NCBI RefSeq assembly: GCF_003432485.1
Contig: NZ_QVNQ01000005.1
Span: 620,001-684,000 of the forward strand
Reading direction: 5' to 3'
DNA length: 64,000 nucleotides
Origin: Actinomadura spongiicola
GTDB taxonomy: Bacteria; Actinomycetota; Actinomycetes; Streptosporangiales; Streptosporangiaceae
Under the pieces are notes generated by a model. That model was not told the DNA's origin and ran no database searches. It worked only from the letters and a program-made list of their open reading frames with translations. The position numbers and the translations under genes were made by a program. Of the stretch, positions 34,480 to 43,455 are shown one piece after another. Each line of letters opens with the position of its first letter. Position 1 is the first letter of the stretch.

Positions 34480-36153
34480 CTACCTCCTGCGGTGGCGCTC
34501 GAAGTTGAACGGCGGCAGTTCGTCGGGCCGGATGCGCACGTCCACGACGCACGGCCCGCCGAGGGTAAGCGCCTTGTGCAGCGCGGCGTCGAGGTCACCT
34601 GCGGCTTCCACCCGCAGGCCGGCGATGCCGACCGCCTCGGCGAGCCGGTCATGACGGACGTCGGCGAAGTCGAGCCAGCGCGATGTGCCCTCGTTGAGGT
34701 CGTGCCAGAGCTTCTGGTAGGCGTAGCAGCCGTTGTTGAGGACGATGCAGACCACCCGCAGGCGCTCGCGGGCGAGCGTTTCGAGTTCTCCCCAGCCGAA
34801 GCCGAGGCCGCCATCGCCGACCAGTGCGACGACGCGCCGGTCCGGGAACGCGGCGGCGGCACCGATCGCCCCGGGGAGGCCGAAGCCGAGGGTTCCCGCG
34901 GCACGACCGTACGCGATCCGCTCGAAATGCCTCCCCTGATGCAGGTAGCTCAGCGCCCATACGCTGCTGTAGGCGGCGTCACAGACGACCACGTCGTCTG
35001 GAGCGAGCGACCGCTGGAGCGCTGAATAGAGACGTGCCGGGTGAATCGGGCTCTCCTCGTCCGCCGCCCGCCGAGCCTGCGCGGCGCGGACCGCGGCCCA
35101 CGCGTCGGCGAGGTTCTCGGCCGGGGCGCCGCGCGTCGGCCCGTCGAGTTCGGCGAGCAGTCCGGCGACGGCGCTCTCGACGTCTGCGTGGATCGGAAGT
35201 TCTCGGCGGGCGCCACGCGCGAACACGTCCGGATCGAGGTCGACACGGACGATCTTGGCGTCCGGGCCGGGCAGGCGTCCGCCGTCGGTCGTCACGCCGT
35301 CGAGCGCCGACCCGAGCACGAGGAGGACGTCGGCACGCGCGAGCACTCCGTTGGCGACCGCGCCAGAGCCGTCATCGCGATCGGACATGAAGCCGGCGAC
35401 ACCGGCGAAGAGGGCGTGGGTTTCGGGGAAGGCACCGCGCCCCATGGCGGTCACCGCGACCGGTGCCGCAAGCCGCTCCGCGAGGGCGACGATGTCCGTG
35501 GCGGAGCGGGCGCCGCCGCCCGCGAGGATCACGGGACGTGTCGCGCCCGCCAACAGGCCCGCCACGTCGGCGAGCCCGGACGCGCCGCGCACCGGCCGGG
35601 CCGGGGAAGCGGCCTTCGGAGAGGTCGTCGAGGGTGCGGTCTGCGGCTGCTCCATCACATCGTTCGGCAGTTCCACGAGGACGGGCCCGGCCCGGCCCGA
35701 GACGGCGATCCGCAGCACGCGGTCGACGGTCTCCTCGATACGGTCGGCGCGCTCGACGCGCGTGGCCCACTTCACCAGGGGGCGGGCGACCGCGACCTGA
35801 TCGACTTCCTGGAAGGCTCCCGTGCCGTGGACGTCCGTTTCGATACCGCTGACCAGCGCCACGAGCGGTGAACACGCCGCCCGCGCCTCGAGCAGTGCGG
35901 TCGTGAGGTTCAGTGCGCCCGGCCCGTGGATCCCGCACGCGACCGCTGGGCGGCCTGTGAGGCGGGCCACCGCGTCGGCGGCGAAGCCGGCAGAACGCTC
36001 GTCGCGCATCGTGATGGCTCGGATGCGTTCAGGGTTGATCGCTTCGTAAAGCCATTCGGGTGAATCCTGTCCGAACACGTATCGAACGCCGTGACGCTCA
36101 AGGGCTTCGGCGACGACGTTCCCGCCGTTGCGCGCCCGGTTCGGCCTCAACAC
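34480..36153 (-). CDS. ThDP-dependent enzyme (acetolactate-synthase/benzoylformate-decarboxylase family)
   Basis: A 557-residue three-domain ThDP enzyme. The activating Glu lies in MRDERSAGFAADAVARLTG; the central domain contains ARPVILAGGGARSATDIV; the ThDP-Mg motif is GDGGLGFGWGELET...VLNNGCYAYQKLW. It would decarboxylate or cleave a 2-keto acid or acyloin. GTG 36153 (or TTG 36150) follows GGAGGAGGG inside the end of hyuB, which it overlaps by 7 bases, so translation is coupled. The family cannot be narrowed to a substrate; its place between hyuB and the importer implies a catabolic step downstream of HyuAB. Confidence 0.85.
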   Translation of the reverse strand: MLRPNRARNGGNVVAEALERHGVRYVFGQDSPEWLYEAINPERIRAITMRDERSAGFAADAVARLTGRPAVACGIHGPGALNLTTALLEARAACSPLVALVSGIETDVHGTGAFQEVDQVAVARPLVKWATRVERADRIEETVDRVLRIAVSGRAGPVLVELPNDVMEQPQTAPSTTSPKAASPARPVRGASGLADVAGLLAGATRPVILAGGGARSATDIVALAERLAAPVAVTAMGRGAFPETHALFAGVAGFMSDRDDGSGAVANGVLARADVLLVLGSALDGVTTDGGRLPGPDAKIVRVDLDPDVFARGARRELPIHADVESAVAGLLAELDGPTRGAPAENLADAWAAVRAAQARRAADEESPIHPARLYSALQRSLAPDDVVVCDAAYSSVWALSYLHQGRHFERIAYGRAAGTLGFGLPGAIGAAAAFPDRRVVALVGDGGLGFGWGELETLARERLRVVCIVLNNGCYAYQKLWHDLNEGTSRWLDFADVRHDRLAEAVGIAGLRVEAAGDLDAALHKALTLGGPCVVDVRIRPDELPPFNFERHRRR

Positions 36154-37913
36154 CCCTCCTCCAACCCGGCGCGCAGCGCCTTCGTCGCGACCTCGTCCAC
36201 ACGGCCGTCCACGTCGAGTGCCACGCCGTAGACGCCGCGAGCACGGTCCGCGGAGATCCAGCCCTCGCGCACGTCGTGGGCCACGCGCTCGGGATCGCGC
36301 GCCGACGGTGGGCCGTATCCGCCGCCTCCGCAGGTGTGGCAGCGCACCCGCTCGCCGTCGTCGAGCCATAGCTGGTCGATGGGGCCGAGAGCGGTGCGCG
36401 TGCCGTCGGCACCGACTTTCCACACCCGGGCCAGACCGCCGGCCATTCCTCCGCGCGCTCCGAGCGCGGGTGTCTCGTAGCCGTCCTGGGCGTACATGAG
36501 CGTCATCGGGCCACCGACCGGCCCGAATTCGACCAAGGCTCCGGGTGCGCCCCGGTGTTCGCCTGCGCCTTCGCTGTCGGGCAGAAGGGCCCGCGTGTGG
36601 ACGCGGATCGGGAAACGAGCCTCGTCCATTTCGACGCTGTCGAGCAGCGTCAGACCGGCATTGCCGACGTGGGCCGCGGTGAACCAGCCATCGGCGTGGG
36701 GACTGCCGGCGCCACCGCCGATACCGAGGAATATCTGGTTGACGAACGGTCCGCGCTCGTCATGTCCGGAGATCACGCCGTCGGCGGGCGGGATGACGTA
36801 CCCGACCTCCGCCTGGCCGGCGCCTTCGGACAGCTCGGCGAGTGCCCGCTGGACCCCGCAGGCCACTCGGTCGGCGACGTTCGTCGTCGCCACCGAGCAA
36901 CTGGCCGGATGGCGCGGAATGCCGACGACGCAGTTCTCCCGCAGCAGGATCCGGAGCCGGCGGAACGCTCCACTATTGAGCGGGATGTCGTCGTGCAGCC
37001 CGTTGAAGACGCCAACCATCGCGGCCGTACGCGAGGTCGACTCCGTGAGGTTGAGCCCGCACGGTTGGCAGTCGGGGTTGTCCCGCAGGTCTACCTCGAT
37101 CATCTCCTCGGCGGCCTCGACGCTCACGCGGATGCGAAGGTCGAGTCCCTCCGGCAGCCCGGGGAAGGCGTCATGGTGAGAGGTCACCTCGATCACTCCG
37201 CCGCCGAGGCGGCCGATCGCGGCGCGCATGCGCCGCTCGCTGTAGTCGAACCATTGTTCGGCGAGTTCGTCGAGCGTGTCCCACCCGATGTCGGCCGCGA
37301 GCTCGCGAAGTTTGCGCTCGCCGATGCGTGCTGCGCCCACGGCTGCGAGATAGTCGCCGCGCCACTGGTCGGGGACGCGGATACGCACCTCGCACATGCG
37401 CAGGATGTCCGCGATATCGCGGTACTCGCGCTGCACACGCACGCACGGGAAGATCAGCGCGCCTTCCTCGTACACGTCCGTCGCGGTCGCCATGTAGGTC
37501 GTGGGAACGGAGTTGCCGCAGTCGGCTTGGTGCGCCTTGACCAGGACGGTGAAGCGGTGCGCGCCCTGGTCGTCGAAGACGGGCACGAGAAAGCTGTGGT
37601 CGGCCGCGTGCGAGTTGCCGAGGTAGGGGGAGTTGTGCAAGAACGCGTCGCCCGGGGCGATGTCGTCGTGGAGCTCGCGCATCGCGCGGGCCACGAGATC
37701 CGGGCCGCTCATCACATGGATGGGAAGGCTGTCCGCCGCCGCGAGCAGTTCGTCGCGCCTGGTGATGATGCAGCAGGAGAAGTCCCGTGCGGAGTTCAGT
37801 ACGCCGGAACGACCAGTCCGCAGGACGGTGTTCATCATGCTGCGCACGATGCTCTGGAGCCGGTTCGTGACAACCGCCAGGCGCACGCCGTCGATGTCGG
37901 GGGCGGCGCTCAT
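36147..37913 (-). CDS. hyuB: Hydantoinase B/oxoprolinase family subunit
   Basis: A 588-residue HyuB-type subunit. Family blocks include RLQSIVRSMMNTVLRTGRSGVLNSARDFSC, GDAFLHNSPYLGNSHAADHSF, NPDCQPCGLNLTESTSR and GGGGYGPPSARDPE near the end. With HyuA (38626) it forms an ATP-dependent enzyme of the N-methylhydantoinase/5-oxoprolinase/acetone-carboxylase superfamily. The ATG overlaps the SDR stop (37910-37913). Cleavage of a cyclic amide or carboxylation of a ketone are both compatible. Confidence 0.9.
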   Translation of the reverse strand: MSAAPDIDGVRLAVVTNRLQSIVRSMMNTVLRTGRSGVLNSARDFSCCIITRRDELLAAADSLPIHVMSGPDLVARAMRELHDDIAPGDAFLHNSPYLGNSHAADHSFLVPVFDDQGAHRFTVLVKAHQADCGNSVPTTYMATATDVYEEGALIFPCVRVQREYRDIADILRMCEVRIRVPDQWRGDYLAAVGAARIGERKLRELAADIGWDTLDELAEQWFDYSERRMRAAIGRLGGGVIEVTSHHDAFPGLPEGLDLRIRVSVEAAEEMIEVDLRDNPDCQPCGLNLTESTSRTAAMVGVFNGLHDDIPLNSGAFRRLRILLRENCVVGIPRHPASCSVATTNVADRVACGVQRALAELSEGAGQAEVGYVIPPADGVISGHDERGPFVNQIFLGIGGGAGSPHADGWFTAAHVGNAGLTLLDSVEMDEARFPIRVHTRALLPDSEGAGEHRGAPGALVEFGPVGGPMTLMYAQDGYETPALGARGGMAGGLARVWKVGADGTRTALGPIDQLWLDDGERVRCHTCGGGGYGPPSARDPERVAHDVREGWISADRARGVYGVALDVDGRVDEVATKALRAGLEEGC

Positions 37914-38629
37914 CCGACGAGTGTCCCCAGGTCGACCGGCAAGCAGACGCCGTTGACGCCCGAGGCGCCCTCACTGGCGAGGAACAAGACGGCCGCCGCG
38001 ACCTCGCCGAGTTCGACGAAGCGGTTGACCGGATGACGGGAGAGCATGGCTTCCAGAGCCTCCTTGCGCGTGTTCTGGCCGGTAGTGATCGCGTGGGCGA
38101 TATGGGTCTCGATCAGTGGTGTGCGCATCCATGCGGGCGCGACCGCGTTCGCGGTCAGGCCGTGCGGTGCCCCTTCGAGTGCGGCGGTGCGGACGAAGCC
38201 GAGGACCGCGTGCTTGGCCGCGACGTACGCCGACTTGGTGCGCTCGGCGACGAAGCTGGAGGCCGACGCCGTCACCACGATGCGTCCACCGGGCCGTGCG
38301 GTCAGGTACGGCCACGCGAACTTGGCGGCGAGAAACGGGCCTCGCGCCATCACGTTCATCAGGCGGTCCCACTCTTCGACCGGGTAGTCGGGAATCGCGG
38401 CGGTGTGCTGCGTCCCGGCGTTCGGCACCAGAACGTCGATGCGCCCGAACCGCGCGACCGCCTCCTCGACCATCGCCCGGTTGCCCTCGACGGTGCCGAT
38501 GTCGGCTCGGAAGCAGTCGTCGCCCATCTGGTCGACGCGCAACACGTCCGTTCCGATCGCCTCGAAGTGATCGGCGATCGCGGCGCCGAGCCCGCCGGCC
38601 GCTCCGGTCACGATCGCGGCCTTCGTCAT
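37910..38629 (-). CDS. SDR dehydrogenase, 3-hydroxybutyrate-dehydrogenase-like
   Basis: A 239-residue SDR. Cofactor motif TGAAGGLG, NAG in VPNAGTQHTAAI, catalytic Ser in TASASSF and YVAAK. The segment KHAVLGFVRTAALEGAPHGLTANAVAPAW with TPLIETHI closely resembles bacterial 3-hydroxybutyrate dehydrogenases, so the substrate may be a short beta-hydroxy acid. It sits between hyuA and hyuB, overlapping both by 4 bases, so it belongs to the same pathway. Confidence 0.88.
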   Translation of the reverse strand: MTKAAIVTGAAGGLGAAIADHFEAIGTDVLRVDQMGDDCFRADIGTVEGNRAMVEEAVARFGRIDVLVPNAGTQHTAAIPDYPVEEWDRLMNVMARGPFLAAKFAWPYLTARPGGRIVVTASASSFVAERTKSAYVAAKHAVLGFVRTAALEGAPHGLTANAVAPAWMRTPLIETHIAHAITTGQNTRKEALEAMLSRHPVNRFVELGEVAAAVLFLASEGASGVNGVCLPVDLGTLVG

Positions 38630-40740
38630 CTCGGCTGCCTCGTTTCGGTGCCGTGGGGGTCGATCACGAGGCTGCCGCGCTCGTTGAGCTCGAACGTCGC
38701 GCCGGCGTCGATGACGACGCTTGTATCGGGCGTCTCGACGATCCCAGGGCCCTCATGCCTCTCCCCGACTCTCAGGCCGCGCGCGTCCCACACGGCCGCC
38801 GCGACCGTGCCGATCTCCTCGAAGGTGGCCCAGCGGCGCCGCACCGGCTGGATGGGGCTGCCGGTGGGCGCGACACGGGGCAGCACGTCACTCCCGACCT
38901 TGCAGCGGGCCGCGGCACGCCAACCGAGCAGCTCGACCTCCGAGTCGGCGTCGGCGACCCCGAACACCTCCTGGTGGAGGGCATCGAAGCGGCTGCGCAA
39001 CGCGTCGACGTCCGCCCGGCTCGCGAACCGGCGAACCGGCAGGTGGACCTCCAGTTCCCAGATCTGGCGCGCGTACCGGGCCTCGGCGAAGAGATCGACA
39101 CGCGAGGAGACGACGCCCGGTGTCTCGTCCACGAACGCGCCGCAGCGCGCCTCCAGCGTGTCGAGCAGCCGGTTCACCGTGTCGGCGTCGAAGTCGGCCG
39201 TCGTGCGCCAGTCCGCGGTGCGCGCGTCGAACGCCATGTCCGAGAGCAGCGCTCCGCTGGCGCTGAGGGCCGCGACGACGTCCGGGATCAGGACGCGCTC
39301 GCAGCGCAGCCGACGGCCGATCGAGACGGCGTTCAGCCCGGCCGCGCCCCCGCCGCCTGCCAGCACGGCCCGCTGCGGGTCGATGCCCTGGTGGATGGTG
39401 ATCTCCTCGATCGCGTCCACCATGCGCTGGGTCGCCACGTTCCGGATCGCCATCGCCGCCTGTTCGACCGTGAGGTCGAGCGGCCGAGCGATATCACGCT
39501 CGATCGCGGCGGCGGCGGCGTCCCGATCCAGCTCCATCTCGCCACCGAGGAAGTACGCCGGGTCGATATGGCCGAGCACCAGCGAGGCGTCGGTGACCGT
39601 CGGTGCGGTCCCGCCCCGCCCGTAGCAGACAGGTCCGGGGACGGCGCCCGCGCTCTGGGGCCCGACGTGGAGCAGTCCGTAGTCGTCGACCCTGGCGACG
39701 CTGCCGCCGCCGGCGCCGATGCTGCGCACATCGACGGAGGGGAAGCCCGTCAGGACGCCGATGTACGGCTCGCCGATCCAGCTCTCGCGTGTGAAGGGGA
39801 TCTCACCTCGCCGGACGAGGCTCACGTCGAAGCTGGTCCCCCCGGTGTCCATCACTATGACCGTCTCGTCGCCGGCACCGGCCGCGGCGTAGGAACGTCC
39901 GGCGAGCGGCGCCATCGATGGGCCGGAATTGATGACATGGATCGGCGCCGTGGCGATCGTCCCCGCGTGGACGAGCCCGCCGCTCGAGGTCACCACCGGA
40001 AGCGGTCCGCGCAGACCGGCCTCACGAAGGCGCCGTTCGAGCTCTTCGATGTGCCGGGTCATGAGCGGTTTGAGGGACGCGTCGATGACGGCCGACGCCG
40101 CGCGCCGGTACTCGCGCAACGAGGGGTTCAGCCTGTGGCCCAGGGTGACCGGGACGCCTGGCAGTTCCTCCGTGAGAAGCTCGGCGACGCGCAGTTCGTG
40201 CTTCGGCTCCACGATCGACCACAGCAGGCAGACGGCGACCGCCTCGACGCCTTCCTCCCTGAGCGTCGCGCAGACCTTCCGGACCGCGTCCTCGTCGAGC
40301 GGCTCGACGACTTCGCCCTGAGCGCCGATCCGCTCGGGGACCTCGAAAGTGAGGGCTCTGGGGACGTAGGGGTCGGGGAACTGCCGCCGGTGGTCGAACG
40401 GCTTGTCACGGCCGCCCTCGCGGAAGACCAACATGTCGCGATGGCCCCGCGTGACGAGGAACGCCGTGCGCGCGGTGGAGCCGGTCAGCACGGCGTTGAT
40501 CGCGTGCGTCGTGGCGTAGATCAGTTCCGACCCGTCGAGCAGGTGCGCGAGCGGGACGCCGAGGTCAGCGGCGGCGGCGGCGAGGACGTTGAGCACACCG
40601 TCGATCGGATTCGCCGGCGTGGTCGGCCGTTTGTAGAGCCGCACGTCCGCGTCCGGACGCTCCACGACGAGGTCGGTGAACGTACCGCCGGTGTCGACTG
40701 CGAGCCGGGTGGCGCCAGCGTGCTTGGTCGCGGTCTGCAA
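38626..40740 (-). CDS. hyuA: Hydantoinase A/oxoprolinase family subunit
   Basis: A protein of about 704 residues in the HyuA family. The ATPase-type motif RLAVDTGGTFTDLVV is near the start, with a second phosphate site VIVMDTGGTSFDVSLVRRG in the middle and AVLAGGGGAAGLNAVSIGRRL later. Start chosen: TTG 40740, with GGAGG eight bases upstream and directly before the conserved N-terminus; no in-frame ATG or GTG fits well. It is the first gene of the long operon, and the four GTATAC boxes begin 30 bases upstream. The gene order hyuA-SDR-hyuB is unusual. Confidence 0.88.
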   Translation of the reverse strand: MQTATKHAGATRLAVDTGGTFTDLVVERPDADVRLYKRPTTPANPIDGVLNVLAAAAADLGVPLAHLLDGSELIYATTHAINAVLTGSTARTAFLVTRGHRDMLVFREGGRDKPFDHRRQFPDPYVPRALTFEVPERIGAQGEVVEPLDEDAVRKVCATLREEGVEAVAVCLLWSIVEPKHELRVAELLTEELPGVPVTLGHRLNPSLREYRRAASAVIDASLKPLMTRHIEELERRLREAGLRGPLPVVTSSGGLVHAGTIATAPIHVINSGPSMAPLAGRSYAAAGAGDETVIVMDTGGTSFDVSLVRRGEIPFTRESWIGEPYIGVLTGFPSVDVRSIGAGGGSVARVDDYGLLHVGPQSAGAVPGPVCYGRGGTAPTVTDASLVLGHIDPAYFLGGEMELDRDAAAAAIERDIARPLDLTVEQAAMAIRNVATQRMVDAIEEITIHQGIDPQRAVLAGGGGAAGLNAVSIGRRLRCERVLIPDVVAALSASGALLSDMAFDARTADWRTTADFDADTVNRLLDTLEARCGAFVDETPGVVSSRVDLFAEARYARQIWELEVHLPVRRFASRADVDALRSRFDALHQEVFGVADADSEVELLGWRAAARCKVGSDVLPRVAPTGSPIQPVRRRWATFEEIGTVAAAVWDARGLRVGERHEGPGIVETPDTSVVIDAGATFELNERGSLVIDPHGTETRQPR

Positions 40741-40769
40741 TCCCTGTACCTCCGCATCAGAGCGGCTGA

Positions 40770-40777
40770 TGTATACA
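40770..40777. promoter_or_regulatory. GntR box 1 (TGTATACA)
   Basis: Perfect 8-bp palindrome 30 bases upstream of the hyuA start. It is one of four copies in the hyuA-GntR gap (also 40842-40848, 41115-41122, 41166-41173). Confidence 0.75.
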
Positions 40778-40841
40778 CGAACGGTACTTATCGCGAATTT
40801 GAGCGTCAAGACCTGGGAAGATGTATCCCTTGAGTCGATCA

Positions 40842-40848
40842 TGTATAC
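40842..40848. promoter_or_regulatory. GntR box 2 (TGTATAC)
   Basis: Seven of eight bases of the palindrome, in CATGTATACGAG. Confidence 0.65.
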
Positions 40849-41114
40849 GAGAGGACCTTGAGCGCTCCGGGGGCCGTCGTCCGGGCGCGTCCACCGATGA
40901 CCGGCGGCCAGCCGGGTGTCGCAGATCAGGCAGGGCCCGTCATTCTTGAGGCCACGGCAGTACGAGCGGCGGCTGCCGGAGCCGAGCGCAGCACAGCCGG
41001 GTCGCACACCAGCCGCCCTTGGCCACTCATCGACCTTGGTGGCGGTGTGGACGGTCCGACCCGGGAGCCGGGCGTCGTTCCGGATTCAGGCGTTCCCCCA
41101 GTACGGTGCATACT

Positions 41115-41122
41115 TGTATACA
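41115..41122. promoter_or_regulatory. GntR box 3 (TGTATACA)
   Basis: Perfect copy of the palindrome, about 210 bases upstream of the GntR start. Confidence 0.7.
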
Positions 41123-41165
41123 GACAGGGCTCCCTGCCGACCCTCGAACGTTGATTTCGAGGGGG

Positions 41166-41173
41166 TGTATACA
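41166..41173. promoter_or_regulatory. GntR box 4 (TGTATACA)
   Basis: Perfect copy, 51 bp beyond box 3 and about 159 bases upstream of the GntR start; boxes 3 and 4 form a spaced pair. The rest of the 40741-41331 gap holds no credible gene. Confidence 0.7.
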
Positions 41174-41331
41174 TGCGCGATTTGTTGGAGGAACCATGAC
41201 GTACCGCTCCAGAACCTCCGGCGAGCAGCGCCGCCCCCGAGGTGAGCGCCGGCCCGGGTTCTCGGCCCCGCTCGGCGGCGGGAGCGCCGCGGCCGATGCG
41301 CTGTGGCCGGTGCGGCGGCTTGGAACCGCTC

Positions 41332-42048
41332 ATGCGTGACAACGGCAGTCTGAGCTCCGAAATCTTCCAAGGGGTGGAGCGCGCGTCGGGTGAGTCGCTC
41401 GGTTACTTCGCCACGCGGGTTCTGCGAGAAAGAATCGTTGACGGTGCTCTGCGCCCAGGTCAGCGCATCTATCAGGAGGCGATCGCCGAGCAACTCGGGC
41501 TCAGTCGCATTCCGGTGCGCGACGCACTGCGCCAACTCGAGAGTGAGGGACTCGTCCGGTTCGCGCCCAACTCGCCCGCGCGGGTAGCCGAGCTCGACCC
41601 CGCCGAGTTCAACGAGATCTACGAGATGCGCGAGCGCCTTGAACCGCTGGCAGTCGAGCGCAGCGCATCGAACCTCACCTCCGAGCAACTGGAGGAGATA
41701 CACCGGATACTGGAAAAGATCGAAGACAGCTGGCACGACTCGGAGCGGGTCCTCAGGCTCGACCGCGACTTCCATCTCGCCTCCATGCAGGCGGCGGGCA
41801 TGCCGCGTTTGCTGCGTCTCGTCGAAGGCTTCTGGAACAGCTCGCAGCACTTCCGTCGCGCCTATCGGGAATCGGTCGGCGAAGCGAATGTCGCCGTGAT
41901 CAAAGCGGAGCACTTCCTGCTCGTCGACGCGCTCGACAGGCGTGACGGGGAGCAGGCCGCGCAGATCGCGCGCAACCATATTCGCCGAACTCGGGTACGC
42001 CTTTCCGGCCAGCTCGAGGCGATGTCCGAGGGATACCGCTCGCGTTAG
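41332..42048 (+). CDS. GntR family regulator, FCD subfamily (paralogue 1)
   Basis: A 238-residue repressor. The N-terminal winged helix has RPGQRIYQEAIAEQLGLSRIPVRDALRQLESEGLV. The FCD effector domain shows EIYEMRERLEPLAVE, LDRDFHLASM and AEHFLLVDALDRRDGEQAAQIARNHI, with the His/Asp set that usually binds a metal and a small carboxylate. ATG 41332 is chosen as the first codon giving a family-like N-terminus; the longer frame from 41242 is unsupported. It is divergent from the hyuA operon across four GTATAC palindromes. It is clearly paralogous to the regulator at 52453, sharing the GESLG opening and most of both domains. Confidence 0.9.
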   Translation: MRDNGSLSSEIFQGVERASGESLGYFATRVLRERIVDGALRPGQRIYQEAIAEQLGLSRIPVRDALRQLESEGLVRFAPNSPARVAELDPAEFNEIYEMRERLEPLAVERSASNLTSEQLEEIHRILEKIEDSWHDSERVLRLDRDFHLASMQAAGMPRLLRLVEGFWNSSQHFRRAYRESVGEANVAVIKAEHFLLVDALDRRDGEQAAQIARNHIRRTRVRLSGQLEAMSEGYRSR

Positions 42049-42074
42049 GGCCGCCTTCCGGAGGCGTGCACGAG

Positions 42075-42100
42075 CCTCCGCCGGCATAGGCCGGCGGGAG
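42075..42100. terminator. Bidirectional hairpin between convergent genes
   Basis: CCGCCGGC-ATAG-GCCGGCGG (42078-42097) is a perfect 8-bp stem with a 4-nt loop, flanked by further CT/AG pairing. It lies between the GntR stop (42048) and the flavoprotein stop (42200). Confidence 0.65.
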
Positions 42101-42199
42101 CCGGTGAACGGCCCGGTACGGGCCTGGCGACACTCGACGCGTGGCCGACGAACTTGTGTGTCGCCGGTCGCGCCTCTCGACGGAGGAGCCGGCCGACCG

Positions 42200-43396
42200 T
42201 CACGACCAGGGAGCCTCCGGATCGCCGGCGTTCAGCAACGCCGCGGGGTCGTCCAGAGGCGGATAGATCCGGTCTTCCACGATGGTGCGTTTGAGATCCT
42301 TGGCCTTACCGCCGGTGAGCTTGACGGAACGCTCCCATCCCGTGGTCAGCACGGCACCTGCCTCCCCCAGGTCGAGGCACGTCACGTAATCCGCGGGCGA
42401 GAACTCCATCAGGGGCCGACCGAGCAGATCCGCGGCGGCGTTGTGGCCGGCGTACCTGCCGAGCGGAATGGCGTGCTGGCAGCTCTGCACGGTCATATGG
42501 GCGGCGTCCGCCAGCGCCGCCGCGGTGTCGCCGGCGGCGAAAACCTCCGGCGACTCCGGCACACGAAGGTACGGGTCGACGTGAAGCCGCCCTAGGCGGT
42601 CACGACGGCTGGCGATCTGCCGGGTGAGTTGGCTGGCCGACATGCCGGCTGTCCAGACTGCGGTGTGCGCCGGGATCTCGGTTCCGTCGGTGAGAACCAC
42701 ATGGCCGGCGTCGAGCGCGGCGACCCCCGCGTTGAGGTGGACCTCGATGCCGAGTTCCTCCACCGCTTTCTTGATGACGGCATGCGGACCGGGACCGAGT
42801 TCCGGCCCGAGCATGTCGGCGCGTTCCACCAGCACGACGCGGACCTCGTGTGCGTCAGAACCGGCGACCGTCCGCAACCGGGTCACCATCTCGGTCGCCA
42901 CCTCCAGGCCGGTGAAGCCCGCCCCAATGATCACGGCGGTGAGTCGGCCGGGCCTCACGGGGCGCGCCGGCAACGCTCGCACGTGAGTGTCGAGCGCGAC
43001 CGCGTGAGAAAGGGTGTCAACGTCGAACAGGTGCTCCCGGCCAGGTACCTCCGGTGACCGGAGTGCGCTGCCGCTCGCGAGGATGAGGCGCCGGTAGCCC
43101 AGTTGCTCGATCCGCCCGTCACCACGCGTGACCGAGACCACCCCCTGTTCGGTGTCCACGGCCGTGGCGATCCCGGGAAGCCGCCCAACGCCGATGGGCT
43201 GGAGGACCCGCTCCAGGGCCACGCGCAGCGTCGAGGGGTCCGCTTCGTACAAGCGCGGCCGGATCACCAGATCGTCGCCGGGGGTCACCAAGGTGATTCG
43301 CAAGTCGGCGTCGTTCTGGACGCGCACCCGGGCAGCGGCCATGGCACCCCACACACCCGCGAAACCACCACCGATGATCAAGACGTCTGACAGCAT
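42200..43396 (-). CDS. NDH-2-like FAD/NAD(P) oxidoreductase
   Basis: A 398-residue flavoprotein with FAD motif VLIIGGGFAGVWGAMAAA, NAD(P) motif AVIIGAGFTGLEVATEM and the ATG/GD signature PEVFAAGDTAAAL. Overall layout fits type-II NADH dehydrogenase-like enzymes, without a C-terminal membrane helix that I can see. ATG 43396 has a strong GGAGGAA ribosome site; the longer frame to 43459 is a shadow. It follows the PLP decarboxylase by 59 bases and is the probable last gene of the amide-catabolism operon. It may reoxidise NADH or act on a pathway intermediate. Confidence 0.85.
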   Translation of the reverse strand: MLSDVLIIGGGFAGVWGAMAAARVRVQNDADLRITLVTPGDDLVIRPRLYEADPSTLRVALERVLQPIGVGRLPGIATAVDTEQGVVSVTRGDGRIEQLGYRRLILASGSALRSPEVPGREHLFDVDTLSHAVALDTHVRALPARPVRPGRLTAVIIGAGFTGLEVATEMVTRLRTVAGSDAHEVRVVLVERADMLGPELGPGPHAVIKKAVEELGIEVHLNAGVAALDAGHVVLTDGTEIPAHTAVWTAGMSASQLTRQIASRRDRLGRLHVDPYLRVPESPEVFAAGDTAAALADAAHMTVQSCQHAIPLGRYAGHNAAADLLGRPLMEFSPADYVTCLDLGEAGAVLTTGWERSVKLTGGKAKDLKRTIVEDRIYPPLDDPAALLNAGDPEAPWS

Positions 43397-43455
43397 TAAC
43401 GTTCCTCCGTTGAGATGGATGCGTGCGATGGGCCGGCCGGATAACTCGCGGTCCG

